From the NCBI RefSeq assembly GCF_001598435.1, contig NZ_BCYY01000003.1:55356-119355 (forward strand): a stretch of 64,000 nt of DNA. The letters are read 5' to 3'. Position numbers and translations under genes: made by a program. The notes beneath the pieces are model-generated. The model had not been told where the DNA came from. It saw only the letters and a list, made by a program, of their open reading frames with translations, and did no database searches. The stretch's first letter is position 1. Every line of letters starts with the position of its first letter. Of the stretch, positions 43,044-51,653 are shown piece after piece. This DNA comes from Sphingomonas pituitosa NBRC 102491 (lineage in GTDB: Bacteria > Pseudomonadota > Alphaproteobacteria > Sphingomonadales > Sphingomonadaceae).

Positions 43044-44096
43044 TCAGGACGGGGCCCGCAGTGCCACGGGCCCGCTCGAAAAACCGCGCAGCCATCGTTT
43101 GACCGCCTTGGTCATCGGACGTTCGAGATAGGTGAACAGCAGCACGCCCAGCACGATGGCAGCAGCGATGCCGAGAAGCTGGATCAGCAGTTGCGGCGCA
43201 GCGCGATGCAGGAGGACCGCGAAAAGCGCGTTCAAGGCCTTGCTGGTGCCCACGAACGCGAATTGCTGGAAAAGATAGATGGCGAATGACGCGTCGCCGA
43301 TCCGCTTGAGCCACGCAATGCGCGGCATATGCCCGGCCCGTTCCACAAACAGCCCAATCGCGATCAGGGCAACCGCCCCCGCGCCGAAGGCGAGACGCGG
43401 AGACCAGAAGCTCAGGGCCGCGAGCGCGAGCGCTACGGCAAGCGCGACCAGTGCTTGAAGCGGCACCGCCGCCCGGTTCATCCGCGCGCCGAACAGCCAC
43501 CCTAGGATGGCGCCCGCGGCAAATTCGAGGAGCAATGGATCGGTGTAGACGGTTTCCATGGCACCCGTCGGGCGCAGCAGCGCACCGATCAGGACGAGCA
43601 AGGCAAACAAGGTAGTGAGCAGGATCAAGCGGCCGCGCGGCATCAGCAGCGTCAGCGCGAAAACCGCGTAGAAGAACATTTCATAGTTGAGCGTCCAACC
43701 CAGATACAGAGTCGGCTGAATCTGGCCGAACGGGTTGATCGACGGGATAAACGCCAGCGATTTCGCCAGCAGCGCCAGATCGGTCGAGCCATGGTAGAAG
43801 CGCGGGTCGACCGCCGTGAACAGGAAGGCGCAGGCCGTTGCCAGCCAATAAGGCGGCACGATGCGCGCAATGCGATCGAGAACGAACGTCCTGGCGGTGG
43901 TGTGCCGGGCGTCGGTCAACGCGACCATGATGAACCCGCTGATCACGAAAAACAGGTCGACACCATGTTCTCCGATCAAAAACACCCAGTGTCGCATCTG
44001 AAGTTGATGAAATGCGACAACGCCGACGGCAGCAGCCGCGCGAAGATATTGGATCGACCACATGGTCGCGCCCGTCTGGCCGATCGCTGTCATCAT
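43044..44096 (-). CDS. Acyltransferase-3 family membrane protein
   Basis: This 350-residue integral membrane protein belongs to the family that O-acylates surface glycans, peptidoglycan or lipids. The N-terminal block WSIQYLRAAAAVGVVAFHQLQ, with the catalytic-type histidine, and GEHGVDLFFVISGFIMV are diagnostic; about ten helices follow, ending with FTYLERPMTKAVKRWL. The start is ATG 44096; ATG 44063 is the alternative. No glycan biosynthesis genes are near, so its acceptor is unknown. An orphan acyltransferase in this position is common in accessory loci. Confidence 0.87.
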   Translation of the reverse strand: MMTAIGQTGATMWSIQYLRAAAAVGVVAFHQLQMRHWVFLIGEHGVDLFFVISGFIMVALTDARHTTARTFVLDRIARIVPPYWLATACAFLFTAVDPRFYHGSTDLALLAKSLAFIPSINPFGQIQPTLYLGWTLNYEMFFYAVFALTLLMPRGRLILLTTLFALLVLIGALLRPTGAMETVYTDPLLLEFAAGAILGWLFGARMNRAAVPLQALVALAVALALAALSFWSPRLAFGAGAVALIAIGLFVERAGHMPRIAWLKRIGDASFAIYLFQQFAFVGTSKALNALFAVLLHRAAPQLLIQLLGIAAAIVLGVLLFTYLERPMTKAVKRWLRGFSSGPVALRAPS

Positions 44097-44258
44097 CGTT
44101 TCGCCCCCGATCCGTACCGAAGGCTTGACGCAAGTTCAGCGCGGTATCGAGTCGGACTGCATCGACAACGGAGCAATCGATCGCCCGCAGCGCAAAGTTC
44201 CCCGCGTGCTCGGCTCCGGTTCGGGAGCAAAGCGTCGCCCGATCCCGCATCAACGACA

Positions 44259-44286
44259 AAGGGCTCCCGCCACCGCGAGAGCCCTT
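44259..44286 (-). terminator. Terminator candidate after grxD
   Basis: AAGGGCTC (44259-44266) pairs with GAGCCCTT (44279-44286), just past the grxD stop on the minus strand, followed there by TTTGT. A reasonable terminator with a weak T-run. Confidence 0.65.
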
Positions 44287-44311
44287 CCCCTATTTCCGTA
44301 CGAAACGCGCG

Positions 44312-44644
44312 TCAGGCTGCTGCCGCGACGCCCTTGTCGGCCATCAGCTGGGTCAGCTCGCCGCTTTCGTACATTTCCATCATGATGTCCGAACCGCCGA
44401 CGAATTCGCCCTTCACATAGAGCTGGGGGATGGTCGGCCAGTCGGAAAAGGCCTTGATGCCCTGGCGGATGCCCTGGTCCTGCAGCACGTCGACGCTTTC
44501 GAACTCGACGCCGAGATGGTTCAGGATCGCGATCGCGCGGCTGGAAAAGCCGCACTGCGGGAACAGGGGGCTGCCCTTCATGAACAGCAGCACGTCGTTG
44601 CTCTCGACCAGCTGCTGGATGCGGGCCTGGGTATCGTCGGTCAT
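44312..44644 (-). CDS. grxD: Monothiol glutaredoxin Grx4-type
   Basis: This 110-residue monothiol glutaredoxin carries the CGFS active site (C31 in FPQCGFSSRAIAIL) and the downstream GEFVGGSDIMMEMYESGEL glutathione-binding segment. Such proteins hold a 2Fe-2S cluster with BolA partners and function in cluster delivery and iron sensing. The bolA-type gene ends 3 bases upstream of its start, so the two are cotranscribed and probably form the complex. Confidence 0.96.
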   Translation of the reverse strand: MTDDTQARIQQLVESNDVLLFMKGSPLFPQCGFSSRAIAILNHLGVEFESVDVLQDQGIRQGIKAFSDWPTIPQLYVKGEFVGGSDIMMEMYESGELTQLMADKGVAAAA

Positions 44645-44647
44645 TGC

Positions 44648-44887
44648 TTACTCCTCGGGCGTCGCTTCGGTGGTCAGCTGGAGCGCGTGGAGCACGCCGC
44701 CCATCCGTCCACCCAGCGCCGCATAGACGGCCTGGTGTTGCCGCACGCGCGGCATGCCCCGGAACATGGGGGCGGCGACGCGCGCTGCATAGTGGTCGCC
44801 ATCGCCGGCCAGATCGGTGATCTCGATCTGGGCATCGGGAATGCCGGCGCGGATCAGCGCCTCGATCTCGGCAGCGGGCATCGGCAT
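44648..44887 (-). CDS. BolA-family protein
   Basis: This 79-residue BolA-fold protein shows the class II-like pattern DAQIEITDLAGDGDHYAARVAAPMFRGMPRVRQHQAVYAALG, with a conserved histidine at H53 (RQHQAV) that serves as cluster ligand in Grx4-BolA complexes. It lies between the ATPase-inhibitor gene (1-base gap) and grxD (3-base gap). Whether it is a BolA or IbaG type cannot be decided from this sequence alone. Confidence 0.94.
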   Translation of the reverse strand: MPMPAAEIEALIRAGIPDAQIEITDLAGDGDHYAARVAAPMFRGMPRVRQHQAVYAALGGRMGGVLHALQLTTEATPEE

Positions 44888-44888
44888 G

Positions 44889-45212
44889 TTACTTGGATTC
44901 CATCAGCTGGCGGCGGGCCTCGACGGTCTGCTCCTCGATCGCGCGGCGCACGGTGGCGTCGTCGATCTCGACATTGGCGGCGAGCATGTCGCCGAGCAGC
45001 TTGCGGATCACGTCCTCGTCACCGGCTTCCTCGAAATCGGCCTGGACGACGGCCTTGGCATAGGCGTCGGTCTCTTCGGGCGTGAGGCCCATCTTGGCGG
45101 CGGCCCATTGGCCGAGCAGCTTGTTGCGGCGCGCGGTGATACGGAACGCCATATCCTCGTCGCGCACGTACTTCGCCTCGAACGCCCGCTCGCGATCGTC
45201 GAATGTGGTCAT
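44889..45212 (-). CDS. F1-ATPase inhibitor subunit zeta (DUF1476)
   Basis: This 107-residue all-helical protein matches the alphaproteobacterial zeta subunit, which blocks reverse rotation of the F1-ATPase with its N-terminal segment. MTTFDDRERAFEAKYVRDEDMAFR at the N-terminus is the inhibitory region; the rest (ITARRNKLLGQWAAAKMGLTPEE) is the helical body. A start one codon earlier (45215, giving Met-Met) is possible. The order zeta-bolA-grxD is conserved in alphaproteobacteria, though often with pur genes between. Confidence 0.93.
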   Translation of the reverse strand: MTTFDDRERAFEAKYVRDEDMAFRITARRNKLLGQWAAAKMGLTPEETDAYAKAVVQADFEEAGDEDVIRKLLGDMLAANVEIDDATVRRAIEEQTVEARRQLMESK

Positions 45213-45317
45213 CATAAGCCCCTTACCTAAACTCGGCTCCGAGATAGGAGGGCGGGGCCACGCTGGCAACGGGGGAGGTTCCGGATGGCGAGGGCGAGCA
45301 CCGCCTTGCTGCCGGGA

Positions 45318-45470
45318 TCAAGAGTCTCGAAAGACCGCGATCACGCCGCCAACAATCACGAAAGGCGCGAGTATCGCAGCGATCGCACCCGGCCATCCCC
45401 ATCGCCGGTAGAAGAACTCGACGCCGCCTTCCCAAAAGCACTGGAATACGAGTTCGATCACGTCCGCCAT
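45318..45470 (-). CDS. Possible small membrane protein, 50 residues
   Basis: A short frame (MADVIELVFQCFWEGGVEFF..., then a basic turn, then a hydrophobic helix PGAIAAILAPFVIVGGVIAVF) could encode a single-pass or hairpin membrane peptide. The start ATG 45470 has no good ribosome binding site; a GTG at 45542 would extend it by 24 residues. It is divergent from the proline-iminopeptidase-like gene. Only moderate evidence that it is expressed. Confidence 0.45.
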   Translation of the reverse strand: MADVIELVFQCFWEGGVEFFYRRWGWPGAIAAILAPFVIVGGVIAVFRDS

Positions 45471-45587
45471 GGCGACACGTTGCAAGTGCGGACCAGGAAA
45501 TGCAATCTCTCCTGGATCAGAACACCAACGGACCTTTGCCACTGCGCCTAGGCCAACTGGCTTTGCCCGTCCGACCGAGAGGTTGCA

Positions 45588-46766
45588 ATGAAGGAAAACG
45601 TGAGCAAGATCACGCTATTCATGGCGATCGCCGCGTGCAGTCCGGCCATCGCGCAGCCGCAATCGATGATGTCGGCGCGCCCTGCAGCCGCATCTGCCGA
45701 CGGGCTCGAACCGGCACGCGCCATCATCGCCGACGTGCAGAAGATCGTGACGCCGAACGGCATCGACGAAACGCTGGTCCTCGACATCGGCGGCGCCCGG
45801 CAGGTCGTGAACATCCGCGGTGCCGACAAGGCGAACCCGGTGCTGCTCTACATCCATGGCGGCCCCGGCTCGGTCGAAATGCCGATGGCGTGGAGCTTCC
45901 AGCGGCCATGGGAGGATTTCTTCACCGTCGTGCAGTGGGACCAGCGCGGCGCCGGACGATCCTACGCGCTCAACGATGCCGCGAAGATCGCCGAGACGCT
46001 GACCTTCGAGCGGTATCGCGACGACGCGATCGAACTGATCGCACAGCTGCGCGCCCGGCTGGGGAAGCGCAAGGTGTTCGTGCTCGGCCACAGCTTCGGT
46101 TCGGCCGTCGGGCTGGCGGTGGCGCAGAAGCGGCCCGACCTGCTCCACGCCTATATCGGCATGGGCCAGCTGATCGACTTTCGCGAGAACGAGCGGGTCG
46201 GCATGGCGCACACGCTCCAGCGCGCGCGCGAACGCGGCGACGAAGACGCGGTGCGCGCGATCACCGCGCTGCAACCCTATCCGAATAGCGGACCGTTCAC
46301 GATCGAACAGGCCGACGCCTGGCGCAAATGGGCGAACCGCTACGGGTCCCTCGCCGGGCAGCGCCCCGATGCCGACTTCTACTTCGCTTCCACCAAATTG
46401 TCCCCGCTCTACACGCCGCAGGACCGCGCCGACTGGGGCAAGGGCAGCGCGTTCACCGCGACGACGATGTGGCCGCGCCTCGCCGACATATCGTTCACCC
46501 AGCTCACCCGGCTGGAGGTGCCGATGGTGCTGTTGCTCGGGCGGTACGACAGCACCACGCCGTCCTCGATCGCTGCGGATTGGCTCAAGCGCCTGCACGC
46601 ACCGGCCAAGATGCTCTGCTGGTTCGAGAATTCGGGCCACCTGCCGATGATCGAGGAGCAAGGCCGGACGCTGGCGGCGCTACTGGCGGTGCGGCCGATT
46701 GCAGCGGCGCGCACGCCGGCCTTCGCCCCCTCCGCGGCCGCGGCGCCCTATTGCCGGACGTCCTAG
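45588..46766 (+). CDS. Exported alpha/beta hydrolase, proline-iminopeptidase-like
   Basis: This 392-residue protein has a signal peptide (KITLFMAIAACSPAIAQ) and an alpha/beta hydrolase domain with the HGGPG oxyanion motif (YIHGGPGSVEMP), the nucleophile in VLGHSFGSAVGLAVAQ, an acid in LGRYDSTTPS and a histidine in ENSGHLPM. WDQRGAGRSYAL is typical of the prolyl aminopeptidase (S33) family. Its substrate may be a peptide or small ester. Its stop codon lies inside the CTAG tetramer shared with the stop of the convergent quinone oxidoreductase gene. Confidence 0.88.
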   Translation: MKENVSKITLFMAIAACSPAIAQPQSMMSARPAAASADGLEPARAIIADVQKIVTPNGIDETLVLDIGGARQVVNIRGADKANPVLLYIHGGPGSVEMPMAWSFQRPWEDFFTVVQWDQRGAGRSYALNDAAKIAETLTFERYRDDAIELIAQLRARLGKRKVFVLGHSFGSAVGLAVAQKRPDLLHAYIGMGQLIDFRENERVGMAHTLQRARERGDEDAVRAITALQPYPNSGPFTIEQADAWRKWANRYGSLAGQRPDADFYFASTKLSPLYTPQDRADWGKGSAFTATTMWPRLADISFTQLTRLEVPMVLLLGRYDSTTPSSIAADWLKRLHAPAKMLCWFENSGHLPMIEEQGRTLAALLAVRPIAAARTPAFAPSAAAAPYCRTS

Positions 46767-47764
46767 GCCGCTACCCGCACCACCACCTTCCCGATCACCG
46801 CGCGCGCCGCCATCTTGGCGATCGCCGCGCCGCCCTCGGCAAACGGAAACACCTCGGTCACCCGCGGTGCGATCCTGCCTTCGCGCCACAGCCGGAACAG
46901 CGTGTCGACATGCGCGCGGTTCGCCTGCGGGTCGCGCGCGGCGAAGGCGCCCCAGAACACGCCGCACACGTCGCAGCTCTTGAGCAGGGTGAGGTTGAGC
47001 GGCAGTTTCGGGATGCCCGCCGGGAAGCCCACCACCAGATAGCGCCCCTCCCAGCCGATCGCGCGCAGCGCCGGCTCGGCATAGTCGCCGCCGACCGGAT
47101 CATAGACCACGTCCGCGCCCTTGGGGCCGACCGCCGCCTTGAACGCCTCGGCCAGCGCCTTCGAGGCATCCTTGTCGAGCGGCCCGCGCGGATAGACGAG
47201 CGTCGCATCCGCCCCTGCCGCGCGCGCGGCCTCGGCCTTTTCCTCGGAGGAAACCGCTGCCACCACCGTCGCGCCGAACGCCTTGCCCAGCTCGATCGCC
47301 GCGAGGCCGACGCCGCCCGCAGCACCCAGCACCAGCAGGGTCTGGCCGGCCTTCAGCTTGCCCCGATCGAGCAGCGCATGAATCGTCGTCGCATAGGTGA
47401 GCAGAAGCGCCGCACCTTCCTCGAAGCTGCGGCCCTCGGGCAGGCGGTAGAGCTGCGCCGGGCTCAGCACCAGTTTCTCGACCAGCCCGCCATGGCCCGG
47501 CACGGCGATCACCCGGTCGCCCGGCGCCCAGTCGGTGACGCCCTCGCCCACGGCTTCGACCACGCCGGCGATCTCGCCGCCCGGCGCGAACGGCCGGGGC
47601 GGCTTGAACTGGTAGCGGTCCTCGATGATCAGCACGTCGGGATAGTTGATCGCGCAGGCGCGCACACCAACCAGCACCTGGCCCTTGCCCGGAACGGGAT
47701 CGGGCACGTCCTCAAGGCTTAGAGTTTCAGGTCCGCCCGATGCCTTCGACAGCAACGCCTTCAT
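46763..47764 (-). CDS. NADPH:quinone oxidoreductase family protein (MDR type)
   Basis: This 333-residue medium-chain dehydrogenase/reductase has the GroES-like N-terminal domain ([41 protein letters not shown]) and the Rossmann motif [22 protein letters not shown]. It lacks the catalytic-zinc cysteine/histidine set, so it is the zinc-free quinone oxidoreductase type. The start ATG 47764 lies inside the last 38 bases of leuD, an unusual overlap; a later start at 47700s has no support. Physiological substrate unknown. Confidence 0.9.
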   Translation of the reverse strand: MKALLSKASGGPETLSLEDVPDPVPGKGQVLVGVRACAINYPDVLIIEDRYQFKPPRPFAPGGEIAGVVEAVGEGVTDWAPGDRVIAVPGHGGLVEKLVLSPAQLYRLPEGRSFEEGAALLLTYATTIHALLDRGKLKAGQTLLVLGAAGGVGLAAIELGKAFGATVVAAVSSEEKAEAARAAGADATLVYPRGPLDKDASKALAEAFKAAVGPKGADVVYDPVGGDYAEPALRAIGWEGRYLVVGFPAGIPKLPLNLTLLKSCDVCGVFWGAFAARDPQANRAHVDTLFRLWREGRIAPRVTEVFPFAEGGAAIAKMAARAVIGKVVVRVAA

Positions 47765-48356
47765 GTCCGCCTCCTGCAGCGATCCACGGGCGTTCATGCG
47801 CAACCGCGGATTCGAATTTCGAAATCGCGGTATCTTGTGCCAGTGTCATGCCGATCTCGTCCAGCCCCTGCATCAGGCAGTCGCGGCGGAACGGGTCGAG
47901 CTCGAAGGCGAAGCGGTCCTGGAAGTCGGTGGTGACGGTCATCGTCTCGAGGTCGACGGTGATATTGTTGGCGGTCGCTACCTGGACCAGCCGGTCGATC
48001 GCCTCCTGGGGCAGCACCACGGTGACGATGCCGTTCTTGAACGCGTTGCCCGAGAAGATGTCCGAGAAACTCGGCGCGATCACCGCCTGGATGCCCATAT
48101 CGGCCAGCGCCCAGGCGGCATGCTCGCGGCTGGAGCCGCAGCCGAAATTCTCGCCCGCCACCAGGATCGGCGCACCCGCATAGCGCGGATCGTCGAACAG
48201 ATTGCCCGGCTCCGCGCGCACGCTCTCGAAGGCGCCCTTGCCCAGCCCCTCGCGCGTCGTGGTCTTCAGCCAATGCGCGGGGATGATGATATCCGTATCG
48301 ATGTTCTTGGCGCCCCAGGGGTAGGCGCGCCCCGAAACCTGCTGGATCGGCTCCAT
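47727..48356 (-). CDS. leuD: 3-isopropylmalate dehydratase small subunit
   Basis: LeuD and LeuC together isomerise 2- to 3-isopropylmalate in leucine synthesis. The 209-residue protein has the swivelling-domain motifs [17 protein letters not shown] near the N-terminus, [20 protein letters not shown], and [22 protein letters not shown]. It follows leuC by about 260 bases, with a short exported peptide gene between them, and its 3' end overlaps the next gene by 38 bases. No aconitase-like fusion. Confidence 0.96.
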   Translation of the reverse strand: MEPIQQVSGRAYPWGAKNIDTDIIIPAHWLKTTTREGLGKGAFESVRAEPGNLFDDPRYAGAPILVAGENFGCGSSREHAAWALADMGIQAVIAPSFSDIFSGNAFKNGIVTVVLPQEAIDRLVQVATANNITVDLETMTVTTDFQDRFAFELDPFRRDCLMQGLDEIGMTLAQDTAISKFESAVAHERPWIAAGGGHEGVAVEGIGRT

Positions 48357-48453
48357 CAGCGGCGCTCCGCCGACACGGTGTTCAGATGCATGGGCACAGC
48401 TTTCCTAACGAATGGCCGGCGGCCATCCCAGTTTCCGGCAATCGGCCGCCCGC

Positions 48454-48594
48454 TCAGCGCGGTGCGGCGACGACCCGTTCGAGCGCCGGTATGGTCTTGA
48501 TCGGCGTCTCCGGCCGCGGGTAGGCACCCGCATAGGCAGCGGCGACCCCGCTCAGAATCGTTCCGGCAATCAATGCGACGAGCGCCTTTTTCAC
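48454..48594 (-). CDS. Small exported peptide gene between leuC and leuD
   Basis: A 46-residue frame starts with GTG and a good ribosome binding site (GGGGAGAG, 9 bases upstream) and encodes MKKALVALIAGTILSGVAAAYAG followed by a Pro/Thr-rich tail. The first part is a typical signal peptide or transmembrane helix with a Lys-Lys start. It lies in the same direction as leuC and leuD, 20 bases after leuC. I do not recognise a family. The mature part would be only about 24 residues; it may be anchored. Confidence 0.62.
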   Translation of the reverse strand: MKKALVALIAGTILSGVAAAYAGAYPRPETPIKTIPALERVVAAPR

Positions 48595-48614
48595 GGCGTC
48601 TCTCCCCTTATCCG

Positions 48615-50057
48615 TTACGCGTTGTTCGCCATCAACTCGCGAACGTCGGTCAGGTGCCCGGTCACCGCCGCCGCCGCCGCCATCGCGGGCGAGACGAGGT
48701 GGGTACGGGAACCCGGCCCCTGGCGTCCTACGAAATTGCGATTCGAAGTGGAAGCACAACGTTCTCCGGCGGGAACCTTATCCGGATTCATCGCCAGGCA
48801 CATCGAGCAGCCCGGCTCGCGCCACTGGAAGCCCGCCTCGACGAAGATGCGGTCGAGCCCCTCGGCCTCGGCCTGTCGCTTGACCAGCCCCGAACCGGGC
48901 ACGATCAGCGCCTGGCGAATGCGATCGGCGACCTTGCGACCCTTCACCACCGCGGCGGCGGCGCGCAGATCCTCGATCCGGCTGTTGGTGCACGATCCGA
49001 TGAAGATGTGCTCGACCGGAATGTCCTGCATCGCGGTGCCGGGGGTGAGGCCCATATAGTCGAGCGAGCGCTGCGCGGCGGCCCGCTTCGAGGGATCGGC
49101 AAAGCTCTCCGGATCAGGCACGAAGCCGGTGATCGGCACCACGTCCTCGGGGCTGGTGCCCCAGGTGAGCGACGGCGCGATGTCGGCCGCGTCGAGCGTC
49201 ACCACCTTGTCGTAGACGGCACCCTGATCGGTCGGCAGCGTCTTCCAATAGGCGACGGCGCGGTCCCACGCCTCGCCGGTCGGCGCCATCGGGCGGCCCT
49301 TCAGGTAATCGAACGTCTTCTGGTCCGGCGCGATCAGGCCCGAGCGCGCACCGCCCTCGATCGACATGTTGGAGATCGTCAGCCGCCCCTCGATCGAAAG
49401 GTCGCGGATCACCTCGCCGGTGAATTCGATGACATAGCCGGTGCCGCCGGCCGCGCCGATCTTGCCGATGATCGCCAGCACCACGTCCTTGGCGCTGACG
49501 CCGTGGCCGAGTTTGCCGTCGACGCGGACTTCCATCGTCTTCGACTGCTTGAGCAGCAGCGTCTGGGTGGCGAGCACATGCTCGACCTCGCTGGTGCCGA
49601 TGCCGAACGCCAGCGCCCCCAGCGCGCCATGCGCCGAGGTGTGGCTGTCGCCGCAGACCAGCGTCGCGCCGGGCAGCGTGAAGCCCTGCTCGGGCCCGAC
49701 GACATGGACGATCCCCTGCCGCGCATCGAGCGCGTCGATATAGGGCACGCCGAATTCGGCGACATTGCCGCGCAGCGCGGAGAGCTGGCCGGCGCTGGCC
49801 GGATCGGCGATCGGCAGCGCGTTGCCGGCGGCATCGACGCGCGGGGTGGTCGGCAGATTGTGATCGGGCACCGCGAGGGTAAGATCGGGGCGGCGCACCT
49901 TGCGATCCGCCGCGCGGAGGCCGGCAAAGGCCTGCGGGCTGGTGACTTCGTGGACGAGGTGCCGATCGATATAGATCAGGCAGGTGCCATCGTCCCGGCG
50001 CTCGACGACATGGTCGGCCCAGATCTTCTCGTACAGGGTGCGGGGTTCACGCGACAT
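48615..50057 (-). CDS. leuC: 3-isopropylmalate dehydratase large subunit
   Basis: LeuC carries the 4Fe-4S cluster of isopropylmalate isomerase. The 480-residue protein has the cluster cysteines in [14 protein letters not shown] and [15 protein letters not shown], and family blocks [16 protein letters not shown] and [35 protein letters not shown] 50057 ([18 protein letters not shown]) is the start. The 270-base region upstream has no visible leader peptide or T-box. LeuA and LeuB genes are not in the window. Confidence 0.97.
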   Translation of the reverse strand: MSREPRTLYEKIWADHVVERRDDGTCLIYIDRHLVHEVTSPQAFAGLRAADRKVRRPDLTLAVPDHNLPTTPRVDAAGNALPIADPASAGQLSALRGNVAEFGVPYIDALDARQGIVHVVGPEQGFTLPGATLVCGDSHTSAHGALGALAFGIGTSEVEHVLATQTLLLKQSKTMEVRVDGKLGHGVSAKDVVLAIIGKIGAAGGTGYVIEFTGEVIRDLSIEGRLTISNMSIEGGARSGLIAPDQKTFDYLKGRPMAPTGEAWDRAVAYWKTLPTDQGAVYDKVVTLDAADIAPSLTWGTSPEDVVPITGFVPDPESFADPSKRAAAQRSLDYMGLTPGTAMQDIPVEHIFIGSCTNSRIEDLRAAAAVVKGRKVADRIRQALIVPGSGLVKRQAEAEGLDRIFVEAGFQWREPGCSMCLAMNPDKVPAGERCASTSNRNFVGRQGPGSRTHLVSPAMAAAAAVTGHLTDVRELMANNA

Positions 50058-50328
50058 GGCCGGCGCTTTAATCGAATCGTGCGCATATGCAAGCTTTGGA
50101 GACATTTTCTGCTGCCGATCGTCGCATCTAGCGGGGATGGGGTTGAGCATCGCCGGCGCGTCGCATCCAAGATCGTCTACATCCAGTCCTCCGCTCGAAT
50201 AACACGCGGACTCGCCCGCGCCGAAACATCTGCGGATCGGGTCCGGATGGTCCCGTTCGAGCTTATTCTTGCGAACCTTGCCTCCAAGGCCGCATAGCTG
50301 CTGCACAAGGTGCTTTTGGGGCAGAGCA

Positions 50329-50667
50329 ATGGACGAAGAAGAAACCTCGACCAACCATGACGGCGCCACCCTGCTGTACGATTACTTCAAGCACCTCACC
50401 GCGCTGTGCCTGTTCTCGCTGGGGGGCGTGGCGGCGCTCGCCGACAAGCTGGCGGCGCGATCGCTGCTGCCGCTGGTGCTCACTTTCCTCGTGATCGGGC
50501 TGGCGGGATTTGCTTCCTTCTACGCCACCGGCAGCATCGTGGACGCTCGCTTCACCGGCAAACCGATCCGCAAGGACATCAACCGGTATCGCCACGCAGC
50601 GCCGCTGCTGCTCTCGGTCGGCCTCGGCATGTTCTTGTACCTGTTCGTCATGTCGCGCGGCCACTGA
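50329..50667 (+). CDS. Small three-helix membrane protein
   Basis: This 112-residue protein has an acidic cytoplasmic N-terminus ([12 protein letters not shown]) and about three hydrophobic segments ([55 protein letters not shown]). I do not assign a family. It is divergent from leuC and converges on the epimerase gene with an 11-base gap. The start is taken at ATG 50329. Confidence 0.68.
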   Translation: MDEEETSTNHDGATLLYDYFKHLTALCLFSLGGVAALADKLAARSLLPLVLTFLVIGLAGFASFYATGSIVDARFTGKPIRKDINRYRHAAPLLLSVGLGMFLYLFVMSRGH

Positions 50668-50678
50668 CCGGCGGTTCG

Positions 50679-51653
50679 TCAGCGACCGATCCCTTGCCCG
50701 CCGCCACGTTCCTTGGGCGAGACATAGGCCGGATCGTGCGCGAACGGCAGCGGTGCGCCGTCCCGCAGCGCGGCCAGCACCGCGGCGAAGTCCGTCTCGC
50801 AGCGGAAGCCCAGCACGCGCTCGGCGAGCCCGGCATCATAGACCCGGCCGATGCTGGCGGGCAGCGTCCAGCCGCGCGCGGCGTAGAGCGCCGCCGCATC
50901 GGGAAAGGTCCGCGCGATCACCGCCGCCGCCTCGCGCTTCAGTTCGGCGCAATCCGCCCGCGCGAACGGGGTTGGTGCGGAGATCACGAACACGCCGTGG
51001 CCCACCGCGGGCGCCTGCTCCAGCGCCACCAGATGCGCGCGCGCCGCATCTTCCACCGTCAGCCGGCGGTGGAGCAGTTCGTTGGCCTTTAGGTTCTCGC
51101 CCGAGGGGACGGCGTGGGTATCGTCGTCCTCGGGGAAGAAGCGGCTGGTGCGCAGCACGATCGTCGCCAGACCATGCTCCGCCCAGGCGATCCGGCACAG
51201 CCCCTCGGCGGCGAGCTTGGTGACGCCGTAGATGTTGCGCGGCGCGAGCGAGCCGCCGGCCTCGTCGAGCCACACCGCCGCGTCGCCGCCCTCGTCGCGG
51301 ATCGCCTGGCTGATCATCAGCGAGGTGGTGGAGGTAAAGACGAACCGGTCGTGCCCCGCCGCCTTCGCGCATTCGAGCAGGTTCAGCGTGCCGGCGACGT
51401 TGACGTCGAGGAAGTTCTGCGCCGGATAGCGTACGATGTCCGGCTTGTGCAGGCCGCCGGCGTGGATCACCGCCTCGATGCCGTGCTCGGCGAACACCCG
51501 CTCGACCAGCGCCCGATCGGCGACCGATCCCAGCACCTGCGTGTCCGTGCCCGGCGCCATGTCGAGCCCGATCACCGCGTGCCCCGCCTGTCGCAGCATC
51601 GGCGCGAGGAAGCGCCCCAGCCAGCCCGACGACCCGGTGAGCAGCACCCGCAT
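50679..51653 (-). CDS. NAD-dependent epimerase/dehydratase
   Basis: This 324-residue extended short-chain dehydrogenase has the NAD motif LLTGSSGWLGRFLAPML, the catalytic serine/threonine region VFTSTTSLMI and the active-site pair YGVTK (YxxxK). NVAGTLNLLECAKAAG and VIHAGGLHKPD are usual epimerase blocks. The C-terminal part differs from GalE, so the sugar-nucleotide or other substrate is open. Its start codon shares one base with the stop of the SBF-type transporter gene upstream (TGATG), so the two are coupled. Confidence 0.88.
   Translation of the reverse strand: MRVLLTGSSGWLGRFLAPMLRQAGHAVIGLDMAPGTDTQVLGSVADRALVERVFAEHGIEAVIHAGGLHKPDIVRYPAQNFLDVNVAGTLNLLECAKAAGHDRFVFTSTTSLMISQAIRDEGGDAAVWLDEAGGSLAPRNIYGVTKLAAEGLCRIAWAEHGLATIVLRTSRFFPEDDDTHAVPSGENLKANELLHRRLTVEDAARAHLVALEQAPAVGHGVFVISAPTPFARADCAELKREAAAVIARTFPDAAALYAARGWTLPASIGRVYDAGLAERVLGFRCETDFAAVLAALRDGAPLPFAHDPAYVSPKERGGGQGIGR

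Noticed and set aside
50058..50328. Leader peptide, T-box or riboswitch upstream of leuC
   Set aside because: No leucine-rich short frame, no T-box sequence and no convincing terminator/antiterminator pair found by eye.
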